Source of the DNA: Saccharopolyspora endophytica
GTDB taxonomy: Bacteria > Actinomycetota > Actinomycetes > Mycobacteriales > Pseudonocardiaceae
Length of the DNA stretch: 64,000 bases
Reading direction: 5' to 3'
Assembly: GCF_018070075.1 (NCBI RefSeq)
Contig: NZ_JAGPXE010000001.1
Location: 744,001 to 808,000 of the forward strand
Shown here: positions 1-9,173 of the stretch, piece after piece
Layout of the letters: every line of letters begins with the position of its first letter
How positions within the stretch are numbered: the stretch's first letter is position 1
Program-made: the position numbers and the translations under genes
The notes under the pieces: generated by a model
The model's database searches: none
What the model saw: only the letters and a program-made list of their open reading frames with translations
What the model was told of the DNA's origin: nothing

Positions 1-1158
1 GAGGTGATCGCCGAGCACCCGACGCTGCGCGCGCGGATCGTGCCGGACGGTTCCGGTCACGCCTTCGAGCTCCTCGGCCCGCAGGAGCGGCCGCGGCTCA
101 TCGTGCGGACCGGGGTGGACACCGCCCACGACGACGAGCTCAACGATCCGCTGCCGGTCGGCGGGCCGCTGGTGCGCGCGACCCTGGCCTCCGACCCGGT
201 GGATTCCGCTCAGCAGAGCCACATCCTCGTGATCTCCGTCGACCACGCGGTCATCGACGGGCACAGCGCGATCGCGCTGCAGAACGCCGTCTGGGACCGC
301 TACCGCGCGCTCGTCGACGGCGAACCGACCGCCGCGCCCGCGCGCGAACCCCGCTGGCCCGCCCCGATCAGCAGCCTGCTGCCGCCCGCCGACGAGGCCA
401 CCACCGCCGAGTACCTGCGCTCGCGGCTGGCCGAGGTCCGGCGGAACCCCGTCGAACTCCTCCCGTACGACGGCCCGGGCAGCGGCGGCCGCATCGAGAT
501 CCGCAGGCTGCTGCTGGACGCCGAGCGCACCACCGCTCTGCGCGACTCCGCCCGCGCGGCGGGGATTTCGGCGCACGGGCTGATCAGCGCGGCGCTGCTG
601 TCCGTCGCGCGCGCCCGCTTCGGCGGCGACGCCCCGCGCGTGCTCGGCTGCCTCTCGCCGGTCGACCTGCGCTCCCGGCTCGTCCCGTCGGTGCCGCCCA
701 CCGAGATGGTCGCCGCGGTGGCCACCCACCTGCACGCGCTGCCGGTCGCGGCGGACCCGGAACCCGTTGCGATGGCGCGGGAACTCACCGCGCACCTGCG
801 CGCCGCGATCGCCCGCGGCGAGCACTTCCACGACATGCGGATCACCCCGGAGGTCCCGCGCAACCCCGCGCTGCAGATGGCCACGGTGATCGCGACGAAC
901 ATGGGCGCGGTGCCCGGCCCCCGCCTGCCCACCGGGCTGGAGCTGACCGACGTGCGCCTCGTGCCCGGCCGGGAGCACTACTTCCCGCAGGCCGGCCGCA
1001 GCCCGCTGATGGCGTGCGTCGTGACCTTCGACGGGCGGCTGGCCGTCGAGCTGCCGCACCACACCGCCTGCTTCAGCGCGGAGTTCATGCGCGCGTTCCG
1101 CGACGACCTCCGCTCCGCGCTGCTCTCGCTGTCCGCACCGCACGAACTCCCCGCCTGA
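1..1158 (+). CDS. Acyltransferase / condensation-domain protein, 5' end outside window
   Basis: The reading frame is open from the first base, so the N-terminus lies upstream and 385 residues are visible. The sequence AEHPTLRARIVP and the active-site-like DHAVIDGHSA (near residue 82) match the HHxxxDG-type signature of the chloramphenicol-acetyltransferase/NRPS condensation superfamily, which includes PapA-type acyltransferases. These enzymes move acyl groups onto alcohols or amines. No carrier-protein or adenylation domain is visible, so it looks like a stand-alone enzyme. The substrate cannot be read from the sequence. An ECF-like sigma factor gene follows 40 bp downstream on the same strand. 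Confidence 0.7.
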   Translation, partial: EVIAEHPTLRARIVPDGSGHAFELLGPQERPRLIVRTGVDTAHDDELNDPLPVGGPLVRATLASDPVDSAQQSHILVISVDHAVIDGHSAIALQNAVWDRYRALVDGEPTAAPAREPRWPAPISSLLPPADEATTAEYLRSRLAEVRRNPVELLPYDGPGSGGRIEIRRLLLDAERTTALRDSARAAGISAHGLISAALLSVARARFGGDAPRVLGCLSPVDLRSRLVPSVPPTEMVAAVATHLHALPVAADPEPVAMARELTAHLRAAIARGEHFHDMRITPEVPRNPALQMATVIATNMGAVPGPRLPTGLELTDVRLVPGREHYFPQAGRSPLMACVVTFDGRLAVELPHHTACFSAEFMRAFRDDLRSALLSLSAPHELPA

Positions 1159-1198
1159 GCGCACCCGACCGGTTTCCCCCGAGGAGCGAGCCTCCGAG

Positions 1199-1720
1199 AT
1201 GAAGACCGCGCACGAACCGAATCCCGTCCTCGCGCTGCTGCCGCGCGCCCAAGCCGGCGAGTCGCAGGCGATGAACGAGCTGCTCACGCACATCACGCCC
1301 TACGTGGCCCGGGTGTGCACCTCGGTCGCCCCGCACCACAGCTCCGATGCGATGCAGGAGGCGCTGCTGGCGATCTACCGGGGCCTGCGGACGTTGCGCG
1401 AACCCGCGGCGTTCTTCGGCTGGGTCCGCTCGGTGACCGTCCGCGAGGCCGTCCGCACCGTCAAGCGCCTCAACGACGGCACGACGTACTCGCCGGTGGA
1501 AGCCCGCCACGACTCGAACCCGCTGGACCGGGTGCACATCAACGACGTCCTGGAGCGGCTGTCGACACCGCACCGGGAGGTGCTGACCCTGCGGGCGTGG
1601 GGCCTCAACGAGGAGGAGATGGCCGAAACCCTGCACCTGCCCCTCGGCACGGTCCGCTCCCGCCTCCACCGAGCCCGCCGCTGCTTCGAGGAGGCCTGGT
1701 ACCCCTCAGCGGCGGCCTGA
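1199..1720 (+). CDS. ECF-type RNA polymerase sigma factor
   Basis: A 173-residue sigma-70 family protein of the short extracytoplasmic-function type. Region 2 (about residues 45-85, with DAMQEALLAIYRGL and FFGWVRSVTVREAV) binds core polymerase and the -10 element. Region 4 (about 118-165, PHREVLTLRAWGLNEEEMAE followed by GTVRSRLHRARR) is the -35-binding helix-turn-helix. The ATG is preceded by GAGGAGCGAG. No anti-sigma gene is adjacent, so regulation is unknown. It may be co-transcribed with the acyltransferase gene upstream. Confidence 0.85.
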   Translation: MKTAHEPNPVLALLPRAQAGESQAMNELLTHITPYVARVCTSVAPHHSSDAMQEALLAIYRGLRTLREPAAFFGWVRSVTVREAVRTVKRLNDGTTYSPVEARHDSNPLDRVHINDVLERLSTPHREVLTLRAWGLNEEEMAETLHLPLGTVRSRLHRARRCFEEAWYPSAAA

Positions 1721-1744
1721 CGAACCGCCCGCAGCCCGGCGCAT

Positions 1745-1804
1745 TCGAATTTCGCGCGAAATTCGACCCCGAAACTTCGCGGTCGAATTTCGCGCGAAAT
1801 TCGA
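1745..1804. repeat. Two identical 22-bp perfect palindromes
   Basis: Positions 1745-1766 and 1783-1804 are identical perfect palindromes, with core GAATTTCGCGCGAAATTC, separated by 16 bp. They lie between the convergent sigma-factor and methyltransferase genes. Each could fold as a hairpin, or the pair could be tandem sites for a dimeric regulator. There is no clear T-tract, so a terminator role is only possible. Confidence 0.7.
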
Positions 1805-1831
1805 AAAACCCTGGTCAGGCGTGCCTGGTGA

Positions 1832-3466
1832 TCAGAAGCGGTAGTGCAGGAGGCGGCCCAGGCGGTTGAAGGTGGGGACCTTGGCCGCTGCGCGGAAGGC
1901 GAGCCTGGCGGGCAGCGGGTACCTCGCCAGTTCCGGCGCCTCCAGGAACGAGATCTCCGAAACCAGCCGGAGGGCGGGGATTCCCAGTTCGTTCGGGTCG
2001 TCGATCCCCCAGCGCAGCCGGGAACCCGAGCGCGTCACCGCGGGGTTGGCGACGTTGTTGAGGTGGATGCTCGGCGTGTTGAACGCGTCGAAGAGCAGCT
2101 CACCGCTGGGGAAGTGCGCGACGATCCGGCGCAGCAGCGACAGGCCGTCCTGCTCGGTCAGGTACATCGTCAGGCCCTCGGCGACCACGAGAACGGGCCG
2201 GTCGGAGGGAATCCCGGTCAGCAGGTCCGGATCCGCGACGGAGCGGCCGAGGGCGTGCCGGTTGCTCGACGACGGGAACAGCTGCTCGCGCAGTGCGATG
2301 ACCTCGGGCTGGTCGACGTCGTACCACTCGACGTCCGCCGGCGGTCCCACCCGCTCGAAGCGGCTGTCCAGCCCGCAGCCCAGGTGCAGCACGGTCATCC
2401 CCGGACGCAGCGAGGCACTCACCCGGTCGTCGAGCGCCTTGGCGCGGACGGCCACCGAGATCGCGTTGTTCGCGCGCATCCCCAGCTGGGTGAAGTCGTA
2501 GTCGAGGCGCCGCACGGCGTCGTCGGCCCACCGGTCGTGCAGCAGCGGCTCCGCCGACCGGTTGTCCAGGGCGCGCAGGTGCAGCGTGGCGAGCATGGTG
2601 GCCGCCGGTCCGGTCAGCTCGACCGGGATGCGGCTCTCGCGCTCGAAGCCGAAGCGCACCACCCGCATCGCGTCGCGCAGCGGCGGCACGGCGTTCATGG
2701 CCCGGGCGATCCAGCGGTCGCGCGGCGCGACCTTCGCCACCCCGGGCAGCGTGGTGACCGGCACCGACCCGCGCAGGTGCAGGCCCGGGACCTTGATCTC
2801 CAGGTCGTGCGGGTCGCCCACACCCCAGTGGAAGCTCGCCCCGGTGGTGCGCAGGAAACCGGAGAACTTCGCGGCCCGCACGGTCCACGGCGCGACCACG
2901 TCGAAGAGCATCTCGCCGTAGCCGAAGCGCTCGACGAGCCTGCGCAGCAACGCGATCCCGTCCGCTTCCGCCAGGTAGGGCGTCAGGCCCTCGGCGATGA
3001 CCAGCGTCGGCCGCCCGGTCGGGATGTCGTCCAGCCAACCGGTTTCGGTCACCGAGGACGCGATCGTGCGGTGGTTGTCCGGAACCCGCGGGTAGAGCCG
3101 GTCGCGCAGCTCGACGACGTCGGGCATGTCCACGTCGAACCACTGCGCCTCGGCGGGCAGGTCGAGCCGGAACGCCCGGGAGTCCAGGCCGCACGCCAGG
3201 TGCAGCACGACCGCGTCCGGGTGCGCGGCGAGGAACTCCCTGGCGCGGTCGTCGATCTCCTTGGCGCGCAGGACAACGGCCATCATGTCGCCGGAATCGA
3301 GCCGGAGGGCGGAGAAGTCGAAGTCGATGCGCGCCGCCAGCTGCGCGGCGGCGTCGTCGCCCAGCACCGGATCGGTGCGGCGGCTGTCGAGGGCGCGTGC
3401 GTGGAGCGGACCGAGGAGCGTCTGCTGCGCTCCGGTCAAGCGGATCTGTTCGGCCACGGGCGCCAC
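1832..3466 (-). CDS. Tandem-duplicated SAM-dependent O-methyltransferase (polyketide / leucine carboxyl methyltransferase family)
   Basis: About 544 residues forming two full copies of the COG3315 class I methyltransferase fold. Both halves carry a SAM-binding loop (LHLACGLDSRAF in the first, LHLGCGLDSRFE in the second), an acidic motif (WFDVDMPDV / WYDVDQPEV) and a VIAEGLTPYL / VVAEGLTMYL strand. Single-domain relatives are about 270-300 residues, so this is an internal duplication. The open frame extends to 3529, but that stretch lies in the terminator hairpin of the preceding gene, so I chose the GTG at 3466; the GTG at 3457 is an alternative. The methyl acceptor is unknown. Confidence 0.75.
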   Translation of the reverse strand: MAPVAEQIRLTGAQQTLLGPLHARALDSRRTDPVLGDDAAAQLAARIDFDFSALRLDSGDMMAVVLRAKEIDDRAREFLAAHPDAVVLHLACGLDSRAFRLDLPAEAQWFDVDMPDVVELRDRLYPRVPDNHRTIASSVTETGWLDDIPTGRPTLVIAEGLTPYLAEADGIALLRRLVERFGYGEMLFDVVAPWTVRAAKFSGFLRTTGASFHWGVGDPHDLEIKVPGLHLRGSVPVTTLPGVAKVAPRDRWIARAMNAVPPLRDAMRVVRFGFERESRIPVELTGPAATMLATLHLRALDNRSAEPLLHDRWADDAVRRLDYDFTQLGMRANNAISVAVRAKALDDRVSASLRPGMTVLHLGCGLDSRFERVGPPADVEWYDVDQPEVIALREQLFPSSSNRHALGRSVADPDLLTGIPSDRPVLVVAEGLTMYLTEQDGLSLLRRIVAHFPSGELLFDAFNTPSIHLNNVANPAVTRSGSRLRWGIDDPNELGIPALRLVSEISFLEAPELARYPLPARLAFRAAAKVPTFNRLGRLLHYRF

Positions 3467-3511
3467 GCTACTGCGGGCCGGTGCAGGAAGTGCGCTAACG
3501 ACGCGTAAAGA

Positions 3512-3550
3512 AATGGGTTCGGCGACCACGGGATGGTCGCCGAACCCATT
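3512..3550 (-). terminator. Rho-independent terminator of the M23 peptidase gene
   Basis: A perfect 17-bp stem (TGGGTTCGGCGACCA paired with TGGTCGCCGAACCCA plus two A-T pairs) closes a 5-nt loop. On the minus strand it is followed by TTTCTTTA. It lies just after the M23 peptidase stop and before the methyltransferase start. Confidence 0.85.
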
Positions 3551-3565
3551 GCTGAGAAACCCGGA

Positions 3566-4393
3566 TCAGGTCGGGGAGATGCCGCGCTCGCGCATCCACG
3601 GCAGCGGGTTGATCTTCTTGCCGCCGGCGTTCCACACCTCGAAGTGCAGGTGGGTGCCGGTGGAGAAGCCGCGGTTGCCCATGGTCGCGATCTGGTCGCC
3701 CGCCTTGACCTTGTCGCCCTCGTCAGCGGTGATGGTGTTGACGTGGCCGTAGACGGTGATGGTGCCGTCCTCGTGCTGGACCCGGACCCACAGGCCGAAA
3801 CCGCTGGCCGGACCGGCCTCGATGACCACGCCGTCGGCGACCGAGAAGATCGGCGCGCCCTTGGCGTTGGCGATGTCGATGCCGTAGTGGGTGGTGCCCC
3901 AGCGGCCACCGAATCCGGAGGTGAAGTTGCCCATCGCCGGAACGTGGAACTTCGGCTGCTTGGCGGCTTCTTCGGCCGCCCGCTGAGCTGCTTCGCGGGC
4001 CTCGGTGATCCGCTCGCTCTTGGTCAGCTTCTCCATCTCGGAGCTGACGTCGGAGCTCTTGGCGACCGGGAGCATGGCGGGCGCCGGGGCGCTGCCACCC
4101 ATGCCGTTGTAGGAGGAGGTGTCTCCGGACATCGCGGTGTTGAACGAACCCGCGGCGTCGGAGGCGTTGAAGTCATCGCTGTCGGGGGAGGCGTTTCCCT
4201 CGCCCGCTGCCAGCGACTGACCGGCTGCTGCGAATGCGCCCGCCGCTACCGCTGCGACGACGACGCGGCCGCGCCAGGCCGATGCTGCTGATGCACCCCG
4301 GCTCCGATCCCGATTGCTGGAGGAGTCGTCGGGGGACACCTCCGGATAACCGGGAAAGGGTCGTTCGCCGCCGGGGGAGCGGTGGTGAGCCAA
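3566..4393 (-). CDS. Secreted M23-family metallopeptidase (LytM-type)
   Basis: A 275-residue zinc endopeptidase expected to cut peptidoglycan cross-bridges outside the membrane. A hydrophobic segment (about residues 42-62, RVVVAAVAAGAFAAAGQSLA) acts as signal or anchor, followed by a Ser/Ala/Pro-rich linker and a short helical stretch. The catalytic domain (about 150-275) carries HYGIDIA (HxxxD zinc ligands) and HLHFEVW (HxH). Most comparable lysostaphin-like domains end similarly. The start is a TTG preceded by GGAAGGGCAGG. A 500-bp intergenic region separates it from the divergent membrane-protein gene. Confidence 0.88.
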   Translation of the reverse strand: MAHHRSPGGERPFPGYPEVSPDDSSSNRDRSRGASAASAWRGRVVVAAVAAGAFAAAGQSLAAGEGNASPDSDDFNASDAAGSFNTAMSGDTSSYNGMGGSAPAPAMLPVAKSSDVSSEMEKLTKSERITEAREAAQRAAEEAAKQPKFHVPAMGNFTSGFGGRWGTTHYGIDIANAKGAPIFSVADGVVIEAGPASGFGLWVRVQHEDGTITVYGHVNTITADEGDKVKAGDQIATMGNRGFSTGTHLHFEVWNAGGKKINPLPWMRERGISPT

Positions 4394-4895
4394 TGCCTGC
4401 CCTTCCGTCTCGGGGAGCCTGATCTCCGCGGGCCCGGAACGGGGATTTCCGGGTGGCCGGTCGGGGAACCGGTCGAAGGTTGTCCTTCGTGATCAGACCG
4501 TGACAACGGACCGGGGGACAGTAACCAAGCTGATCCCCTAGGGGCAAATCCCGATCTGTTACGCGTCGGCCACCGCGAGTGGTCGAAACAACCTTCGCCA
4601 GGCGGATCGTCGGGCCTTCGCCGATACTGCGCGTGGTCGTCGCACAGCGGAGCCACCTGCGGCTTCGTGATCGGAACCGGTGGTTCCGAACGGCCCAGCA
4701 CCCCCGGTCTTCGGAACCGATCCGGACACCCCGGGGTGTTGATTTGTGTGGCAAGTCACACCCCAAGAGCGTCTTGTCGGCGCGTCGAAAATGCTCCGTT
4801 CGGGCGCTCCTCGGGCGTGTCGGCGCGCGCGGACCCCTGAGCGGTGACCGCCGGTGGTGCCTGGGAGGGGTCACCCGGTTGCTAGCGTCTGCGCC
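4394..4895. other. Divergent intergenic region between M23 peptidase and membrane protein genes
   Basis: About 500 bp with no convincing gene. It must hold the minus-strand promoter for the M23 peptidase and the plus-strand promoter for the membrane protein (TAGCGT at about 4883-4888, just upstream of a leaderless GTG). I looked for a c-di-AMP (ydaO) riboswitch, common before actinobacterial cell-wall hydrolases, and did not find its conserved GACAGCTAACC core. A short CCCCTAGGGG palindrome lies near 4535. Confidence 0.5.
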
Positions 4896-6617
4896 GTGAC
4901 TGCGCGGCCCGACCTCCCGTCCGGTTCGTCTGCTTCGGCGGCTCCCGCCGAGGCCGCGGACCCGCAGCCGACGCTCGGCACCCCGGCCCGCCTGCGCGCC
5001 GCGATCGCGCTCGCCGTCCTCGGCGCCGCGCTCACCGGGGTGGGACCGCTGCTCGGGTTGACCAGCCCGGCCGTTCCCGCCGCGTACCCGGGCTGGCCGC
5101 TGCTGCTGGTGCTCGCGCTGCTCGCGCCGGTGGCGGCAGCCCTGTTCGCGCGGGCGGGGAAGCCGATGGCCGCCGCCGCGGTGCTCGTCGGCCCGGCCGC
5201 CCTCGCGCCCGGGAGGCTCGGGCAGGACGTCCAGTTCGCCGTCGAAGCGGGCATGGCCGCCCGCCCGGAACTGCTCCGAGCCTCCTCGCTGATCAACTTC
5301 GAACCCGCCTTCGGCTGGTGGCTGCTGGCCGCCGGGCACGTGATCGCGCTGGTCGCGGGGTTCCTGGCCGCCTGGGGCATCAGCGAGTCCGGCGCCGGAA
5401 CGCAACGGCAGGGCCTGCTCACCTCGGCGCTGTGCGCCGGGGTGCTGGGCGGCGTCGCGGTGCTGATGGCGCCGTTCTCCTCCGACGACCCCTACCTGCC
5501 CGCCGAAACCGCCCTGGACGGGCCGCTCCCGGTGCTCATCGGCAGCGCGCTGCTGGCCGTCGCGGTGCCCTGCGCCGCCGGCCTGCTCGCCGGTTCGACC
5601 GACCTGGAGTTCGCCCGCGGCGGGCTGCTGGGCGTGGCGCTGGCGCTGGTCGCCGTCGTCGTGCCGCCGCTGGTGTCGGTGCTGGTTCTCGACGAGGTGA
5701 TCTTCGCCTGGGGTCCGCTGCTCGGACTGCTGGCCGCTGCGGTGCTGCTCGTGCTCGCGTCGCGGGCCGGTCGTGGCGAGCAGGCCGAGGACGTCGACGA
5801 CCTGCGACTTCCCGCGCTGACCAGGCTGCTCGCCCTCGCCGGGGCGTTCGCGCTGCTGGCCGGTGCCGTCGCGGTGCTGGCCGCGCTGACCCCGCACGTG
5901 TCGATGCCCTACGGGCTGCGCGACCCGTCGGAGTACCCGGCGCGGATGCTGCTGCCCGCCGGAATCCTGCTGGCCCTGGTCGGTGCGGGCATGCTGCTGC
6001 CGAAGCTCGCGCTGCTGCTGCGCCCGGTGCTCACCGTGCTGTGGGCGGTGGTTCCGCTGGCCGCGGCCGGATCGCTGGACGCGGTGTTCACCGCCGTGCA
6101 GGCCGCCGGTGCCGGTGCGGGTCTGGGCGCCTGGGCGGCCGGTGCGTCGGTGCTGCTCGCCGCGATCGCGGCGGTGCTCGCGGCGATCGCCGGCGCGGTG
6201 GAGCGCGACGACGTCGACCTCACCGAGATGGCGATGCGCCGACTGGTCTTGGTCCCGTCGCTGGTCGCGCTGGTCCTCGGCGCCGGCGCGTTCTCGCTGC
6301 CGGTGCTGACCGCCCCCGGCTACAGCGCTCCGGGCGTGTTCACCGACTTCGGCACCACCTCGTGGGGTCTGGTGCTCGCGCTCGCCGCCGTGGTCGGCGC
6401 GACCGCGCTGGCCCCGATGTGCCGTCCCGGCCAGGCCGCCGCGCTGCTGTGCGGCGCCGCGCTGCTGGTGGGCGTGCGCGCGCTGGAGTTCCCGCTGACC
6501 GCCGAGCGCCTGCCCGGAACCGCTCCCGGGCTCGGCCTGTGGTTCGGGATCGGGTGCGCCGTGGTCCTGCTCGGCACGGCGCTGGCGGCCCGCACCACCG
6601 CCGAACCGACCAACTGA
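4896..6617 (+). CDS. Large polytopic membrane protein of unknown function
   Basis: About 573 residues, built almost entirely of hydrophobic helices; I count roughly a dozen or more membrane spans. There is one longer charged loop around GRGEQAEDVDDLRL and another at ERDDVDLTEMAMRR. The cytoplasmic N-terminus is rich in Pro/Ala/Ser. The start is taken as the GTG at 4896 because TAGCGT lies the right distance upstream for the leaderless transcription common in actinomycetes. No catalytic or transporter signature is visible. It sits alone between the M23 peptidase and sucC and has no assigned function. Confidence 0.75.
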   Translation: MTARPDLPSGSSASAAPAEAADPQPTLGTPARLRAAIALAVLGAALTGVGPLLGLTSPAVPAAYPGWPLLLVLALLAPVAAALFARAGKPMAAAAVLVGPAALAPGRLGQDVQFAVEAGMAARPELLRASSLINFEPAFGWWLLAAGHVIALVAGFLAAWGISESGAGTQRQGLLTSALCAGVLGGVAVLMAPFSSDDPYLPAETALDGPLPVLIGSALLAVAVPCAAGLLAGSTDLEFARGGLLGVALALVAVVVPPLVSVLVLDEVIFAWGPLLGLLAAAVLLVLASRAGRGEQAEDVDDLRLPALTRLLALAGAFALLAGAVAVLAALTPHVSMPYGLRDPSEYPARMLLPAGILLALVGAGMLLPKLALLLRPVLTVLWAVVPLAAAGSLDAVFTAVQAAGAGAGLGAWAAGASVLLAAIAAVLAAIAGAVERDDVDLTEMAMRRLVLVPSLVALVLGAGAFSLPVLTAPGYSAPGVFTDFGTTSWGLVLALAAVVGATALAPMCRPGQAAALLCGAALLVGVRALEFPLTAERLPGTAPGLGLWFGIGCAVVLLGTALAARTTAEPTN

Positions 6618-6872
6618 GTTCACCCTCCCGGACGTCTTGTGGGAGGCGTTCCGGTGCTCGAACATGGGCGGAACGCCGTCACGGCGCCTGTTCCGTTCGT
6701 CACGCGAACGCAGATATCGCTCCTGCCGCACAAGGCGATTCCCCGTGTTGGACGGGTCGACCCAGGCAGACGCCCTACCTCAGGTGAGGCAGTTCACCAG
6801 GTGCGCCGCCCCATGCGTCATCGCAGGTCGATATCGTCACCGAGTCCGACACCGACGTCGCAGGAGAGTCGA

Positions 6873-8039
6873 GTGGACCTGTACGAGTACCAGGCGAAGG
6901 AGCTCTTCGCCTCCCACGACGTGCCGACGCTGCCCGGCACCGTGGCGACCGACCCGCAAGGGGCCAAGGCAGCAGCCGAAGAACTCGGCGGGCCCGTAGT
7001 CATCAAAGCCCAGGTCATGACCGGTGGCCGGGGCAAGGCCGGCGGCGTGAAGCTGGCTGAGAACCCGGATGAGGCCCAGACCAAGGCCGAGGGCATCCTC
7101 GGTCTGGACATCAAGGGCCACATCACCAACAAGGTGCTGGTCACGACCGCCTCCGACATCGCGGAGGAGTACTACTTCTCCTTCCTCCTCGACCGCGCGA
7201 ATCGCAACTTCCTCGCGATGGCCTCGGTCGAGGGCGGCATGGAGATCGAAGAGGTCGCGGCCACCAAGCCCGAGGCTCTGGCGAAGATCGCGATCGACCC
7301 GATCGAGGGCGTCGACCTGGACAAGGCGAAGGAGATCGTTTCCGCCGCCAAGTTCCCGGCCGAGGTCGCCGACCAGGTCGCCGACGTGATCGTCAAGCTG
7401 TGGGAGACCTTCGTCGCCGAGGACGCCACCCTGGTGGAGGTCAACCCGCTGGTGAAGGACCCCGAGGGCAAGGTCATCGCCCTCGACGGGAAGGTCACCC
7501 TCGACGAGAACGCCGCGTTCCGCCAGGCCAAGCAGGCCGAGCTGGTGGACAAGGACGCGGAGAACCCGCTCGAGGCCAAGGCCAAGGAGAAGGGCCTCAA
7601 CTACGTCAAGCTGGACGGCGAGGTCGGCATCATCGGTAACGGTGCCGGGCTGGTCATGTCCACGCTGGACGTCGTGGCCTACGCCGGCGAGAAGCACAGC
7701 AACGTCAAGCCGGCGAACTTCCTCGACATCGGCGGTGGCGCCTCCGCCGAGGTCATGGCCGCCGGTCTGGACGTCATCCTGGGCGACTCGGACGTCAAGT
7801 CGGTGTTCGTCAACGTCTTCGGTGGAATCACCGCCTGCGACGCCGTGGCCAACGGCATCGTGCAGGCGCTGGAGATCCTCGGTGACGAGGCCACCAAGCC
7901 GCTGATCGTCCGCCTCGACGGCAACAACGTCGACGAGGGCCGCCGCATCCTGGCCGAGGCCAACCACCCGGTCGTCACCGTGGTGGACACGATGGACGGT
8001 GCGGCCGACAAGGCCGCCGAGCTGGCAGCGGGGGCGTGA
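6873..8039 (+). CDS. sucC: Succinate-CoA ligase [ADP-forming] subunit beta
   Basis: 388 residues, the usual length. It is the ATP-grasp subunit of the TCA-cycle enzyme that converts succinyl-CoA to succinate with substrate-level ATP formation; it binds nucleotide and succinate. The N-terminus [17 protein letters not shown] is diagnostic, [12 protein letters not shown] is the grasp nucleotide region, and [11 protein letters not shown] and GGGASAEVM form the C-terminal ligase domain. The GTG start follows CAGGAGAG; the frame stays open upstream, but the family begins here. sucD starts 7 bp downstream, so the two form one operon. Confidence 0.96.
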   Translation: MDLYEYQAKELFASHDVPTLPGTVATDPQGAKAAAEELGGPVVIKAQVMTGGRGKAGGVKLAENPDEAQTKAEGILGLDIKGHITNKVLVTTASDIAEEYYFSFLLDRANRNFLAMASVEGGMEIEEVAATKPEALAKIAIDPIEGVDLDKAKEIVSAAKFPAEVADQVADVIVKLWETFVAEDATLVEVNPLVKDPEGKVIALDGKVTLDENAAFRQAKQAELVDKDAENPLEAKAKEKGLNYVKLDGEVGIIGNGAGLVMSTLDVVAYAGEKHSNVKPANFLDIGGGASAEVMAAGLDVILGDSDVKSVFVNVFGGITACDAVANGIVQALEILGDEATKPLIVRLDGNNVDEGRRILAEANHPVVTVVDTMDGAADKAAELAAGA

Positions 8040-8046
8040 GGCGATC

Positions 8047-8931
8047 ATGGCTATCTTCCTCAACGAGAACAGCAAGGTGATCGTTCAGGGCATCACCGGC
8101 TCTGAAGGCACCAAGCACACCGCTCGCATGCTGCGCTCCGGCACCAACATCGTCGGCGGTGTCAACGCCCGCAAGGCCGGGCAGACCGTCGAGATCGAGG
8201 GCAAGGAGCTCACGGTCTACGGCAGCGTTCAGGAGGCGATGAAGGAGACCGGCGCCGACGTGTCGGTCGTCTTCGTGCCGCCGAAGTTCGCCAAGGACGC
8301 GGTGATCGAGGCCATCGACGCCGAGATCGGCCTGGCCGTGGTCATCACCGAGGGCATCCCGGTGCACGACTCGGCCTACTTCTGGGCGCACGCGAACGCC
8401 ACGGGCAACAAGACCCGGATCATCGGGCCGAACTGCCCCGGCATCATCTCGCCCGGCAAGTCCAACGCCGGCATCATCCCGGCCGACATCACCGGCGCGG
8501 GCAAGATCGGTCTGGTGTCCAAGTCGGGCACGCTGACCTACCAGATGATGTACGAGCTGCGGGACATCGGTTTCTCCAGCGCCGTCGGCATCGGTGGTGA
8601 CCCGATCATCGGCACCACCCACATCGACGCGCTGCAGGCCTTCGAAGAGGACCCGGAGACCGAGGCCATCGTGATGATCGGTGAGATCGGTGGCGACGCT
8701 GAAGAGCGCGCGGCCGACTTCATCAAGGCCAACATCACCAAGCCGGTGGTCGGCTACGTCGCGGGCTTCACCGCGCCGGAGGGCAAGACCATGGGCCACG
8801 CGGGCGCCATCGTCTCCGGTTCGTCGGGCACCGCCTCGGCGAAGAAGGAGGCCCTGGAGGCCGCGGGCGTCAAGGTCGGCAAGACGCCGAGCGAGACCGC
8901 CAAGCTGATGCGCGAGATCGTCAAGGGCTGA
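8047..8931 (+). CDS. sucD: Succinate-CoA ligase subunit alpha
   Basis: 294 residues. This is the CoA-binding subunit carrying the phosphohistidine intermediate. The N-terminal Rossmann-like CoA domain has [14 protein letters not shown], followed by [14 protein letters not shown]. The catalytic histidine is in [20 protein letters not shown] near residue 249. It is translated directly after sucC and followed by a strong terminator, which ends the sucCD operon. Confidence 0.96.
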   Translation: MAIFLNENSKVIVQGITGSEGTKHTARMLRSGTNIVGGVNARKAGQTVEIEGKELTVYGSVQEAMKETGADVSVVFVPPKFAKDAVIEAIDAEIGLAVVITEGIPVHDSAYFWAHANATGNKTRIIGPNCPGIISPGKSNAGIIPADITGAGKIGLVSKSGTLTYQMMYELRDIGFSSAVGIGGDPIIGTTHIDALQAFEEDPETEAIVMIGEIGGDAEERAADFIKANITKPVVGYVAGFTAPEGKTMGHAGAIVSGSSGTASAKKEALEAAGVKVGKTPSETAKLMREIVKG

Positions 8932-8954
8932 GACCCGCACCGACCTCGTTCGTT

Positions 8955-8997
8955 CGGGGCCGGGTTCCCCACGGGGAATCCGGCCCCGACGGCTTTT
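8955..8997 (+). terminator. sucCD operon terminator
   Basis: GGGGCCGGGTTCCCC pairs with GGGGAATCCGGCCCC across a 2-nt gap, followed by GACGGCTTTT. It lies about 25 bp after the sucD stop. Confidence 0.85.
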
Positions 8998-9173
8998 CGC
9001 AGGGCTCTGCCAGGAGGCGGCCCCCAGGTGCGGGACTCGGCCGCCGCGCCCACCGCCGAGCGGAAGTGATCCCGAACAACGCCTTTGCGGGCGGGCCGCC
9101 CTGCTGACGGCTGGTATTCGGTACCGTCGATCAGCACGCCCGATCGAGTGCCTTCGAGGAGTCCGATCAAGTC

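Noticed and set aside
3467..3529. Longer start of the tandem methyltransferase
   Set aside because: It would begin inside the terminator hairpin of the upstream M23 gene.
4394..4600. c-di-AMP (ydaO) riboswitch upstream of the M23 peptidase
   Set aside because: The expected conserved GACAGCTAACC and GGTGAA segments are absent on the minus strand.
4173..6731. An 852-codon minus-strand open frame opposite the large membrane protein
   Set aside because: Arg/Gln/Gly-rich low-complexity shadow of the hydrophobic plus-strand protein; it also overlaps the M23 gene in another frame.
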